Shown here: piece after piece, positions 8,131 to 15,347 of the stretch
Position numbering within the stretch: position 1 is the stretch's first letter
How the letters are laid out: every line of letters begins with the position of its first letter
DNA from: Nitrososphaeraceae archaeon
GTDB lineage: Archaea > Thermoproteota > Nitrososphaeria > Nitrososphaerales > Nitrososphaeraceae
NCBI GenBank assembly: GCA_025449515.1
Contig: JANWJI010000055.1
Coordinates: 1 to 22,914, forward strand
Direction: 5' to 3'
DNA length: 22,914 bases
The notes under the pieces: model-generated
Databases searched by the model: none
Seen by the model: only the letters and a program-made list of their open reading frames with translations
What the model was told of the DNA's origin: nothing
Translations under genes and position numbers: made by a program

Positions 8131-8596
8131 ACTTATTTAACACTGTCTTTTTAAATACGTCTGTAACACGGTGCATCATAAGATAAAGCTCATATTCTTC
8201 AGCGGACAATTTTTCTTTGAGTTCAGGAGATAGTGGAGAAGCCGCTGCAAGTTTTGCGATTTTTTCCAGACGAGAAGCAATAAAGGAATTGAGTGAAACT
8301 GATAATCTTTCACGGTCGTCGTCCCTAGAATCTTCTAGATAATCTTTTAATCGTATATAAAAGTCAGGATCAATGCCCGATAAGTCGTGAGGTCTTGCAA
8401 TTCGCTCACGATTTAACGATCTGGAAACATAAGAAGATACATCAATATCTTGGATATCAACGACACCATTTCGATTCAGCACTTTTGCGAGCCATCGAGG
8501 AATCATCGAGATGTCCCCATCCTTCGCATCAATAAACACTCCGCCCAGGTCTAGGCTAAGATCGTGTCTAAACGTGACTCGAATATCCTCCAACAT
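8123..8596 (-). CDS. GINS complex subunit, Psf2/Psf3 (Gins23)-like
   Basis: GINS binds MCM and Cdc45/RecJ and activates the helicase. The protein has the small beta domain first, MLEDIRVTFRHDLSLDLGGVFIDAKDGDISMIPRWLAKVLNRNGVVDI. The helical A domain follows (from about VSSYVSRSLNRERI, with DPDFYIRLKDYLED). Domain order B-then-A is that of Psf2/Psf3-type subunits. Position directly before mcm, with an 8-bp overlap, strongly supports this. Start: an open frame extends to a GTG at 8668, but the extra 24 residues (MQNDYHTLSAKN...) look unlike the domain. I prefer the ATG at 8596, giving 157 residues. No Shine-Dalgarno decides between them. The partner Gins51 gene is not in the window. The Gins23 label is inference; GINS family membership is fairly secure. 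Confidence 0.8.
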   Translation of the reverse strand: MLEDIRVTFRHDLSLDLGGVFIDAKDGDISMIPRWLAKVLNRNGVVDIQDIDVSSYVSRSLNRERIARPHDLSGIDPDFYIRLKDYLEDSRDDDRERLSVSLNSFIASRLEKIAKLAAASPLSPELKEKLSAEEYELYLMMHRVTDVFKKTVLNKYD

Positions 8597-8668
8597 AAAT
8601 TGGATAAAATATAACAGTTGAATAGAGATCGCATTTTTCGCAGATAGAGTATGGTAGTCATTTTGCAC

Positions 8669-8916
8669 AGCTTTGATATTGGCTGCTTCCGTTATATCCT
8701 TTATTGTATTTTTCGTTGACTGCCAAATTATTTGTTTACGCTACATCGATGTCGAGGACTGACAATAGTATCTGCTCGTTTTAGTTAGCTGCATGTCGTT
8801 ATCCTTAACTCAATATTTTCCCACAAACAACGCCAGGCCCACTAATATAATTTGAACGACCCCGAAGTTCGCAATCCTAATATGCGGTCAGATTTAATTC
8901 ACTGGGTCAGACACCT
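8669..8916. promoter_or_regulatory. Divergent promoter region GINS-mcm / rfcS
   Basis: This 248-bp AT-rich region feeds two replication transcripts. It contains a 10-bp palindrome ACATCGATGT (8743-8752). TATA-like stretches include CTAATATAATTTG around 8841-8853 and GATTTAATTC at 8891-8900 for rfcS, and AAAATACAATAAAGG (minus strand, about 8699-8713) for GINS. The palindrome's role is unknown. Shared control of the replication genes is inference. Confidence 0.4.
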
Positions 8917-9912
8917 ATGTCGACAGTAAATAATACCTTTCGAAACTTGATGTGGGTTGAGAAATACCGTCCACAAGATTTGGAGCAGATTGTTAATCAG
9001 AACGAGGTAATTGGCGGAATTTCTAGTCTTATCAAGAATCCTGAAGCTATTCCGCATCTACTTTTTGCCGGACCGCCAGGTGTAGGGAAAACTACAGCTG
9101 CCTTATGCCTAGCAAGACATTTGCTCGGAGAGGATTGGCGAAAGGATACCCTAGAGTTAAACGCTTCCGATGAGAGGGGCATCAAAATGGTTAGAGAAAG
9201 GGTAAAATCATTCGCAGCTGTCTTCAAGTTAGTCACAGATTCAAATAGCGAACAGAACATGTATCGATTAATTCTACTAGATGAGGCCGATGAAATGACT
9301 CCAGAGGCGCAGACAGCATTAAGGAGAATTATTGAGGATAGTTCAAAAACGACGAGATTTATAATTATATGTAATTATTTGTCACAAATCATAGACCCAC
9401 TTCAAAGTAGGTGTGTAATCTTTAGATTTACTAGATTGGCTGAAAAACATGTGATAGACCATATGAAGATGATATGTAAAAAGGAAGGGATAAATTTCGA
9501 GGAGAAGGCGTTATCAAAAATATATGAAATCACCTCAGGTGATCTTCGTCTATCTATCAATATCCTTCAGGCTTCTGCAGCAACAAAACACGTCTCGATC
9601 TCGAATGTGCTGTTGACTATGGGAATGTCTGGTAGAGCAAAAGTAGCGGATATTATCAGATTAGCCATTTCAGGTAAATTTAATGAATCGAGAATCAAGC
9701 TGATGGAATTGACAACGGTTTATGGCATGTCACATGGTGACTTTTTGAAATATGCAAATCAAGAAATCTATTCTATGAAGCTACCCGATCCAAATAAAAT
9801 AGCTGTCCTGATGGCGGAATATGACTTTCGCCTGGCAACAGGAGCTCATCCTGATCTCCAGCTAACTGCTTTTTTGGCACAGCTGGCACATCATGGTTCC
9901 AGCCAATTGTAG
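8917..9912 (+). CDS. rfcS: Replication factor C small subunit (clamp loader)
   Basis: RFC-S forms the clamp loader with RFC-L and loads PCNA at primer-template junctions using ATP. The 331-residue length is typical. Visible motifs are the RFC box MWVEKYRPQDLEQIV (12-26) and Walker A GPPGVGKT (52-59). The sensor-like ASDERG is at about 83-88. Walker B is LLDEADEMT (DEAD at 122-125), and the SRC arginine-finger motif QSRCVIFRF is at 163-171. No intein is present. The ATG at 8917 gives a short N-terminal lead before the RFC box. It is divergent from GINS-mcm. A T6 run 34 nt after the stop may be the terminator. Confidence 0.97.
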   Translation: MSTVNNTFRNLMWVEKYRPQDLEQIVNQNEVIGGISSLIKNPEAIPHLLFAGPPGVGKTTAALCLARHLLGEDWRKDTLELNASDERGIKMVRERVKSFAAVFKLVTDSNSEQNMYRLILLDEADEMTPEAQTALRRIIEDSSKTTRFIIICNYLSQIIDPLQSRCVIFRFTRLAEKHVIDHMKMICKKEGINFEEKALSKIYEITSGDLRLSINILQASAATKHVSISNVLLTMGMSGRAKVADIIRLAISGKFNESRIKLMELTTVYGMSHGDFLKYANQEIYSMKLPDPNKIAVLMAEYDFRLATGAHPDLQLTAFLAQLAHHGSSQL

Positions 9913-9945
9913 ATATTTCATATTAGTCGATCCTTATCTTAAATA

Positions 9946-9951
9946 TTTTTT
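9946..9951 (+). terminator. T-run terminator of rfcS
   Basis: TTTTTT lies 34 nt beyond the rfcS stop within an AT-rich stretch, as expected for archaeal hairpin-independent termination. Confidence 0.4.
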
Positions 9952-10186
9952 ACCTGCTAAAGGATTTGACTAATATCAATTTCATTCATGCATGAAGTTA
10001 ATTTTGCCAGACGACTTGGGCCTAGTTAGTTAGGAGAAATATTTGCAGAAGGTGAATCCGGCTTCGGTAGAGAATCATAGATATTACTGATATCCTCAGG
10101 TATGAAATTCGTCTATACAAATTACAGAGGACATACTCATGGATAGGTAGCAGCTAATGATATGTCTTACTAGCGCAATGTCTAAT

Positions 10187-10216
10187 TCAACAGACGAAAA
10201 AAAAATCAACAGACGA
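10187..10216 (+). repeat. Tandem 11-bp repeat upstream of P-II promoter
   Basis: TCAACAGACGA occurs exactly at 10187-10197 and 10206-10216 (19-bp period, same orientation), separated by a run of eight A and no other base. It ends 17 bp before the TATA element of the P-II gene. This position suits a pair of activator sites on one face of the helix. The repeat is seen; the role is inferred. Confidence 0.5.
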
Positions 10217-10233
10217 TAGAGATATTAGTTGAA

Positions 10234-10244
10234 AACCTTATATC
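10234..10244 (+). promoter_or_regulatory. TATA box of P-II gene
   Basis: AACCTTATATC is located 24-34 nt before the ATG at 10268, the spacing expected for a leaderless transcript. A second AT stretch TTTTTATAG (10253-10261) is too close to the start to be the TATA box. Confidence 0.45.
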
Positions 10245-10267
10245 GGAATCCCTTTTTATAGCACACC

Positions 10268-10615
10268 ATGAAACGTATTGAGGCAATTATTCCGCATGAG
10301 AAGACTACAGAGTTGAATGAAGCATTGAAAGAAGCCGGGATCGGAGGTTGTACTATTCTGGAAGCGAAAGGTCGAGGAAAGGGTGAAAAAGCCGTGGTTG
10401 AATCTGGAAGAGGAACAGCTCGGTTTGTGTCAGAATTCTCAGTCAGATCCAATTTTGTCATAATTGTTGGTGACTCTGAAGTCGACAAAGTCATCACTAC
10501 GATATTAGGTACAGTCAGTACTGGTTCGACAGGCGATGGCAAGATCTTTATCTCTCCAGTGAATGATGCGATCGATATAGGAACAAGGAAAAAAGGCGAA
10601 ACTGCGGTTGTCTAG
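10268..10615 (+). CDS. P-II nitrogen regulatory protein with divergent T-loop
   Basis: P-II trimers sense ATP/ADP and 2-oxoglutarate and control ammonium transporters, glutamine synthetase or other targets. The 115-residue protein matches at the N-terminus (MKRIEAIIPHEKTTELNEALKEAGIGGCTILEAKGRG). It also matches at the B-loop, where TGSTGDGKIFISPVNDAI aligns with the signature TGxxGDGKIF, and at the C-terminal TRKKGETAV. The T-loop is abnormal. The YRGAEY segment with the uridylylation tyrosine is absent and replaced by SGRGTARF. The usual GRQKG, whose Gln contacts Mg-ATP/2-oxoglutarate, reads GRGKGEK. So 2-oxoglutarate sensing and covalent control are probably altered or lost (inference). 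No amtB gene is adjacent, so no glnB/glnK label is given. It appears monocistronic, with its own TATA box and upstream repeats. Confidence 0.9.
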   Translation: MKRIEAIIPHEKTTELNEALKEAGIGGCTILEAKGRGKGEKAVVESGRGTARFVSEFSVRSNFVIIVGDSEVDKVITTILGTVSTGSTGDGKIFISPVNDAIDIGTRKKGETAVV

Positions 10616-10958
10616 TACTTAATGATTGAATGTTGCACATGCAACCTTAGTTGACATGTTGGTTTAAGTCGAGTCTTGCGTTAACTGGCTAGGAAACCAG
10701 AGAAGTATTCAAATTCACAAAGATAGCCGGAGAATATGCAAAATTGAAATGTCAACTTACAAAGGGGTAACCTGATCAAGGAATCTTAAACGTCAGGAAG
10801 GAAAATAAATACCGTTAATCAGTAGACCTCGTTGAATTGGATTTGCTTCTAATATGTTCCTAAGGATATTGTATGAACACGCAAAAATACTAAATCAATC
10901 CGGTTTTCAGAATTCTAGACCCCAACCATATTCTATTATAATTTTACTAGGAGTGGAA
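10616..10958. other. Spacer P-II gene to tRNA-Arg
   Basis: This is 343 bp. Apart from the hairpin at 10632-10645, I see no gene, promoter or repeat of note. It also receives the 3' end of the minus-strand tRNA. Confidence 0.5.
10632..10645 (+). repeat. Hairpin after P-II gene
   Basis: GTTGC-ACAT-GCAAC forms a perfect 5-bp stem 17 nt beyond the stop. It could stabilise the 3' end. No U-tract follows, so calling it a terminator is not justified. Confidence 0.35.
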
Positions 10959-11033
10959 CGGGCCCGGAGGGCTTCGATCCCTCGCCCTGCGGTTCCGAAG
11001 ACCGCCACGATGTCCTGACTACGCTACGAGCCC
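10959..11033 (-). tRNA. tRNA-Arg, anticodon TCG
   Basis: Folded by hand, 75 nt. The acceptor is GGGCTCG/CGGGCCC with one G-T pair. The D-arm is GCGT/TCGT with a 10-nt loop holding GG and a 13-22 T-T mismatch. The anticodon stem is GCGGT/ACCGC with loop CTTCGGA, so positions 34-36 read TCG, decoding CGA and related arginine codons. The variable loop has 5 nt. The T-arm is GAGGG/CCCTC with loop ATCGAAG, and the discriminator is G. CCA is not encoded, as expected in many archaea. No intron is present. A TATA-like element sits 25-31 nt upstream. Confidence 0.95.
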
Positions 11034-11435
11034 GACAATGTTTGATTAAATGGTAGTCTTAAATCTATTCTTCTGGCAAACATTACAGAGACTAATCAGC
11101 CTTCTGTAGAAAACTGAGGGTGAAGTTTATCCTTCAGTGTGAAACTTTTTCAGATTAACTATTCCTAATCTTATTCTAGCGACCGAGGTTGTAAATATGA
11201 CAATTTTTTGATCTACATATGTTCTGCAAGCGTTGGCAGTGATACTGCAGGGAGCATATTGTCGACATGAAATGTGTGACTCTGCTACAAATACTCCTAC
11301 CATGCCCACTCATTGGCATCATGAATTCTCTTTTATAGACTATTCATACTCACATTTGAGATAACGTCAGATCAACTCCAGGGTTACTAGACATAACCAT
11401 TTATCTCTGTTCTATTGCTTGTATCTACTACCTAA
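11034..11435. other. Spacer tRNA-Arg to aminotransferase
   Basis: This is 402 bp. It contains the tRNA TATA box, two adjacent short hairpins (11121-11136 TGAAG/CTTCA and 11140-11152 TGAAA/TTTCA), and an AT-rich element CATTTATCT at 11398-11406. That element is 30-38 nt before the aminotransferase start and is a plausible TATA box. A 60-codon minus-strand frame here is not convincing. Confidence 0.45.
11058..11064 (-). promoter_or_regulatory. TATA box of tRNA-Arg
   Basis: On the minus strand this reads ATTTAAG, 25-31 nt before the first tRNA base. That is the standard archaeal distance if transcription starts at or next to the mature 5' end. Confidence 0.45.
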
Positions 11436-12620
11436 TTGAAAGTTTCAGAAAGAACTAGTGGTGTAGAATATGCAATTCGTGATATCATCCTACATGCTAA
11501 AAGTTATGAGGAATCCGGAAAGGAAATAATATATCTTAACATCGGAGATCCCGTTAGGTTTGATTTCAAGACTCCAGATCACATTAAAAAAGCACTAATA
11601 GATGCCGTAAATAACGGAGAAAATTATTATGCGGAATCAGAAGGCCTTCCAGAACTTAAAAGGGCAGTTGTCGAAAAAGAGAATGAAAAGGGGTTAGGAG
11701 TAGTAGAAGAGGATGTCATTATTTCGAATGGTGTGTCTGAGGGGTTAGATATGGTAATGGCGTCAGTCATAGATCCTAATAGCGAAGTACTTATGCCAGG
11801 ACCATATTATCCTCCCTACGCATCTTACGTCAAGTTCTATGGAGGAAGACCTATCGAATTTCAATTGCATCAAAATGGGGGCATTGATGTTGAAGACATA
11901 GTCTCGAAAATCACGCCAAAGTCGAGGGCTATATGCATTATCAATCCGAATAATCCTACTGGCGAGGTCTTTGATAGAAAGAATTTGCAAAAGGTAATTG
12001 ATCTAGCGGCCGAATATGATCTTTACTTAATATGCGATGAAATATATGATAAAATTGTATTTGACGAACAATTTGTGGGTATTGGGAGAGTCTCGAAAGA
12101 TGCTCCGGTAATTTTATTGAATGGCTTTTCGAAATCTTACTTAATGACTGGATGGCGTTGTGGGTATATTTGCCTGAATAGCGATTCAAAACGTCTTGAA
12201 TCACTACGAACAAATATCCCCAAATTGGCTAGAGTTCGGATCGCTTCTAACTTGCCTGTTCAGGTCGCAGCGGTACAGGCTTTGCGCGGGCCGCAAGATC
12301 ATATAAACATCATGGTCGACAAGCTCAAACGAAGGCGAGATTATATAGTCAGACGCTTGAACGCTATCGATGGAATAAGTTGCATTAGTCCTCGTGGTGC
12401 CTTTTATGTATTTCCAGAGATCGATCTAGGACATAATTGGAAGAATGATAAGGAATTTGTCTTTGACTTTTTTGATAATACAGGAATTCTTACAGTAAAT
12501 GGGTCAGGATTCGGTAGTAAATATGGATCCAGTCATTTTAGAGCAGTCTATTTACCATCTGAAGATATTCTTGAAAAAGCCATGGATAAATTGGAATTAT
12601 TTATGAGATCAAGAGTCTAG
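11436..12620 (+). CDS. Class I PLP aminotransferase, archaeal alanine-aminotransferase type
   Basis: Likely interconverts alanine and 2-oxoglutarate with pyruvate and glutamate, although aspartate/aromatic specificity cannot be excluded. The 394-residue protein is fold-type I: LNIGDPVRFDFKTP near 34-47, NPNNPTGEVF at 170-179, DEIYDKI at 201-207, and the PLP lysine Lys233 in NGFSKSYLMTGWR. The carboxylate-binding Arg is in the C-terminal part, near SHFRAVYLP. The opening VEYAIRDIILHAKSYEESGKEIIYLNIGDP and the ending HFRAVYLPSEDILEKAMDKLE resemble Pyrococcus-type alanine aminotransferases. The start is TTG at 11436, chosen because MKVSERTSGVEYAIRD matches the family N-terminus and no ATG lies nearby. 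With P-II upstream, it belongs to nitrogen metabolism, but they are separated by a minus-strand tRNA and do not form an operon. Confidence 0.9.
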   Translation: MKVSERTSGVEYAIRDIILHAKSYEESGKEIIYLNIGDPVRFDFKTPDHIKKALIDAVNNGENYYAESEGLPELKRAVVEKENEKGLGVVEEDVIISNGVSEGLDMVMASVIDPNSEVLMPGPYYPPYASYVKFYGGRPIEFQLHQNGGIDVEDIVSKITPKSRAICIINPNNPTGEVFDRKNLQKVIDLAAEYDLYLICDEIYDKIVFDEQFVGIGRVSKDAPVILLNGFSKSYLMTGWRCGYICLNSDSKRLESLRTNIPKLARVRIASNLPVQVAAVQALRGPQDHINIMVDKLKRRRDYIVRRLNAIDGISCISPRGAFYVFPEIDLGHNWKNDKEFVFDFFDNTGILTVNGSGFGSKYGSSHFRAVYLPSEDILEKAMDKLELFMRSRV

Positions 12621-12744
12621 AGAATTTGATATCGCAGTGCGTTTTCCTAGAATTCATATACCTCTGGGCTGATTGGTCAGAAGTACAAGTTGGCTTCAAA
12701 TATCCGGATCTTGAAAGACCTATGCCGGAAAAGATCGATTGTCA

Positions 12745-12775
12745 GCTAATGGCAAATGGTTCTAACCTAATTAGC
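12745..12775. terminator. Possible bidirectional hairpin between convergent genes
   Basis: GCTAAT (12745-12750) pairs with ATTAGC (12770-12775), and GGTT/AACC (12758-12761 with 12764-12767) nests inside. It lies in the 229-bp gap between the aminotransferase and the convergent RNase gene. A shared 3'-end structure is inferred from position alone. Confidence 0.3.
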
Positions 12776-12849
12776 CCAATCTGTCTAGACGATATCTCTG
12801 TTAGGATGAGCCCAACCAAGAAACAGTAAATCAACAAGATCATGTAAAA

Positions 12850-14115
12850 TTATATTTCAATAACTTCTCCTGTTTCGGGCGCCCTTGCATCAAAACCGTA
12901 TTTCTCATTAATTTCTTCTGCAAATCGCATACAGGAACTACCATCCCCATGTACTGTCAATACTTTGGGAGTGCCTTCAATACGATCGAGGATCTCAAAT
13001 AGTTCTGATCTGCTATTATGAGCAGAAAATTCAAACCGCTTTACGTCTGCTAGACATCTTTTCTCTTTACCATTAAACATGGTTACTCTTCTTTCCAATA
13101 GAATTCTGCCAGGTGTATTGTTTGCCTGGTAGGACACCAGCGCGATTCCGTTCCGTTCATCCTTTGCTATTTCCTGCAGGTAAAAAATTGCAGAGCCTCC
13201 TACCAGCATACCTGCAGGAGATATGATAGCACAAGGCTCTTTTACGACCTTCTTCCTTCTATTCCATCCTCTCACCCATTCTGCTTCACCTATTGCCTGC
13301 TTGAACATATCAGGATTCCTTAGGAACGAAGGATGTCTCAGCATAATTTCGTTGGCTTTGAGGGCCATTCCATCCATAACAATCTTATGATTGAAGTTAT
13401 TATTTTTCAAGACGCATGAAATCTCCTGAGCACGTTCGACAGAGAACGCAGGGATAAACAGTGTTCCGCCTCTTTCAATGACTTCGTTTGCAAATTCCAC
13501 AAGATCCCTTTCGGATTGTTCTCTAGGAGTCTGTTCTGATTGTGAATATGTACTCTCTATAATTAATAGATCAATTTTCCCTATATCTAAATCGGCAGGT
13601 CTAAGCAGATTTGTGCCTCTTGTGTTAATATCACCTGTATAAAAAATACGCTTAGCGTTGGATTCTGCGAGTACAGTTGCGCCTCCAAGTATATGACCAG
13701 ATTCATGCAGCGTTATCTTGAGATCATTTTTTATAGAAATCGGTTCACGATATTGTAGAATTTTCGAATGGTTCATCATGGTCATTATATCAACGAACTC
13801 GAAAGGGAGATAGAATCCGGAGATTTTTATCATATCTTCCAAAAGGAGTCTCGATAGTTCGAATGTGGGAAGAGTCCCAATCGCTTGCACCTTCGTATCT
13901 TTTGATAAGAACAATGATGGCACAAATCCTGAATGATCCAAATGGGCATGAGTAACTACAACTGCGTCTATGTCCTTCGGCCTGACATGGACAGGAAAAT
14001 TTGGTTCTCTCTTTATAAGAACGCCATAGTCTAAAAGAACATTTGTCTTATTAGTAGTGATAAGGAACGCAGAGCGGCCCACTTCCTTTGCTGCCCCTAG
14101 TACGGTCACTTTCAT
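12850..14115 (-). CDS. Beta-CASP metallo-beta-lactamase RNase, aCPSF2-like
   Basis: A metal-dependent ribonuclease of the CPSF/RNase J clan, in archaea linked to RNA 3'-end processing or 5'-end decay. The protein of 421 residues opens MKVTVLGAAKEVGRSAFLI. Zinc-ligand motif HAHLDH is at 56-61, a later His is in HESGHILGGA (His141), and Asp162 is in YTGDINTRG. The beta-CASP region contains ESTYS and PAFSVERAQE. The terminal motifs FSAHNSRSELF and TVHGDGSS complete the active site. There are no N-terminal KH domains, so it resembles aCPSF2 rather than the KH-bearing aCPSF1 that terminates transcription. Start: a GTG 14 codons upstream (14157) is open, but the family begins at MKVT, so the ATG at 14115 is chosen. 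A palindrome lies 34-52 nt upstream. Confidence 0.9.
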   Translation of the reverse strand: MKVTVLGAAKEVGRSAFLITTNKTNVLLDYGVLIKREPNFPVHVRPKDIDAVVVTHAHLDHSGFVPSLFLSKDTKVQAIGTLPTFELSRLLLEDMIKISGFYLPFEFVDIMTMMNHSKILQYREPISIKNDLKITLHESGHILGGATVLAESNAKRIFYTGDINTRGTNLLRPADLDIGKIDLLIIESTYSQSEQTPREQSERDLVEFANEVIERGGTLFIPAFSVERAQEISCVLKNNNFNHKIVMDGMALKANEIMLRHPSFLRNPDMFKQAIGEAEWVRGWNRRKKVVKEPCAIISPAGMLVGGSAIFYLQEIAKDERNGIALVSYQANNTPGRILLERRVTMFNGKEKRCLADVKRFEFSAHNSRSELFEILDRIEGTPKVLTVHGDGSSCMRFAEEINEKYGFDARAPETGEVIEI

Positions 14116-14148
14116 TATTTTTGCACGACTGAAGTTCTGTCGATTACA

Positions 14149-14167
14149 CCATACCACGGCGGTATGG
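14149..14167. promoter_or_regulatory. Palindrome upstream of the beta-CASP RNase gene
   Basis: CCATACC (14149-14155) and GGTATGG (14161-14167) flank a 5-nt loop. Outer ATTA/TAAT blocks lengthen the symmetry. It sits 34-52 nt before the ATG, where the TATA/BRE region should be, so it could be an operator. If transcribed, it would form a 5' hairpin near a gene for an RNA-cleaving enzyme. Either role is inference. Confidence 0.4.
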
Positions 14168-14210
14168 ATAATAAATCTGAGATAACAAATGTATGCTCAG
14201 GTAAGGCAAA

Positions 14211-15032
14211 TTAGCTATTGTCAAAACAGATCTCCCAGAGGCGTTCTTCACAAGAAATAGGATCGCCCGTGCTTTCTAGATATCTAAACCCGCATTCGTC
14301 TAGCACGTTCTCAAAGTCATATCGGTTGCTCAAAGATTTACATTCTTCGTTATTATTTCGTTTTAGCGCCTTCACTATAACCTCAGACTTTGTCTCGTTG
14401 CTGCAATATATATACCATAGATTATGGGCTCTTCGCATATTTGAGAGTTTAAGATACGTTTCCAACGGGATCTTCGTATAATGACGATTCAATATCTCAT
14501 AATTGACATCATCCCAAGATGGAGTACGCCAGTACGCAATCCTCCTGTAGCCATGACCGTCATATTCTGCGGCAAGACTGAGGCCTTGGTCTAATGTCGT
14601 AATCACGACGTCAGACCTAGACTTGATCGCATCCCTAAAATCCACACCAGGATCCATCCAGCCAACGAAAATGATGTCGTAGTTTTGTTCGATCCCCCAC
14701 TGCGCGTCTGCAATTTTAATGAAATTAGGCTTTCCAATCCCGCATTCATAAAAAATTTCCGAATTTTTTTCTATACCAGTCGCGTTTGGAATATACTGTC
14801 TTATCCTCTTTAAAAAATCTCCATAACCACATCCCACATCCAAATATGAAGGATCTTTTGAAACCGAATATGCTATTGAAACCAGGCGCAAGACATCAAT
14901 TTTTCTATATGAAAAATAAGTCCCGCTCAGAAAGGGGAAACTATAGCGTTCGTGATGCCTTGATATCGAATGCGTTCTATAACGCTTTAGGGAATTTATT
15001 GCTTCCTTCAATGCATGATAACTATATGACAT
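14211..15032 (-). CDS. SAM-dependent methyltransferase-like protein
   Basis: It contains a class I methyltransferase nucleotide-binding motif, SYLDVGCGYGDFLKRI (motif I). A strand ending in Glu follows (ATGIEKN), then an IADAQW...YDIIFVGWMDPG segment matching motifs II-IV. It would bind S-adenosylmethionine; the substrate is unknown. The C-terminal third (after about 150) has no motif I recognise. It contains CEERLWEICFDNS at the end. The ATG at 15032 (273 residues) is preferred over an in-frame TTG at 15050; a TATA-like AT stretch lies at about 15060-15072. It is on the same strand as the RNase gene downstream with a 95-nt gap, and could be co-transcribed, though the palindrome in between argues for a separate promoter. 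Small-molecule, RNA or protein methylation cannot be told apart. Confidence 0.75.
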   Translation of the reverse strand: MSYSYHALKEAINSLKRYRTHSISRHHERYSFPFLSGTYFSYRKIDVLRLVSIAYSVSKDPSYLDVGCGYGDFLKRIRQYIPNATGIEKNSEIFYECGIGKPNFIKIADAQWGIEQNYDIIFVGWMDPGVDFRDAIKSRSDVVITTLDQGLSLAAEYDGHGYRRIAYWRTPSWDDVNYEILNRHYTKIPLETYLKLSNMRRAHNLWYIYCSNETKSEVIVKALKRNNNEECKSLSNRYDFENVLDECGFRYLESTGDPISCEERLWEICFDNS

Positions 15033-15312
15033 TATACATATGTTCTCCAAACATCCTAAGAATCATATTAATCTAGAGTAGTTCAAATATTATTTTATCA
15101 TGAAGCATACTATTTGAAAAACGTCATATCATTGCATTCAGTAGACAATAATACATCCTCTGTTGGAACACACTTCGCGAGTCACGCAGAAAGTAGATTT
15201 ATCTAGCTCACAAGATCGACTGTAATTGTGAGGCAATAGATGTTTGGAGGTTTAGCCTACATATCTTCGCATGATAGGATAATTCTATTGAGTATGATGA
15301 TAAACCGGATAG

Positions 15313-15320
15313 AATTTAAT
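15313..15320 (+). promoter_or_regulatory. TATA box of tyrS
   Basis: AATTTAAT lies 28-35 nt before the ATG at 15348, consistent with an archaeal promoter giving a very short leader. The rest of the 297-bp spacer from about 15051 shows nothing recognisable. Confidence 0.45.
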
Positions 15321-15347
15321 AGGCACTATTTCTTGCCGTTCCTATAG

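Larger units (their letters stand above)
9913..10267. other. Spacer rfcS to P-II gene
   Basis: This is 355 bp without a gene. The left end has the rfcS T-run. The right end holds a tandem 11-bp direct repeat (10187-10216) and the TATA box of the P-II gene. The middle shows nothing recognisable. Confidence 0.5.

Noticed and set aside
10632..10645. Hairpin after the P-II gene as a rho-independent terminator
   Set aside because: The stem is only 5 bp and lacks a following U-tract. Archaeal termination depends on U-runs, so it is listed only as a repeat.
11127..11309. 60-codon minus-strand frame upstream of tRNA-Arg
   Set aside because: It has a GTG start, no recognisable domain, and the sequence contains two short hairpins more consistent with non-coding spacer.
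12626..12829. 67-codon plus-strand frame after the aminotransferase
   Set aside because: It has a TTG start 5 nt after the stop, no domain, and the region includes a hairpin expected at a convergent 3' end.
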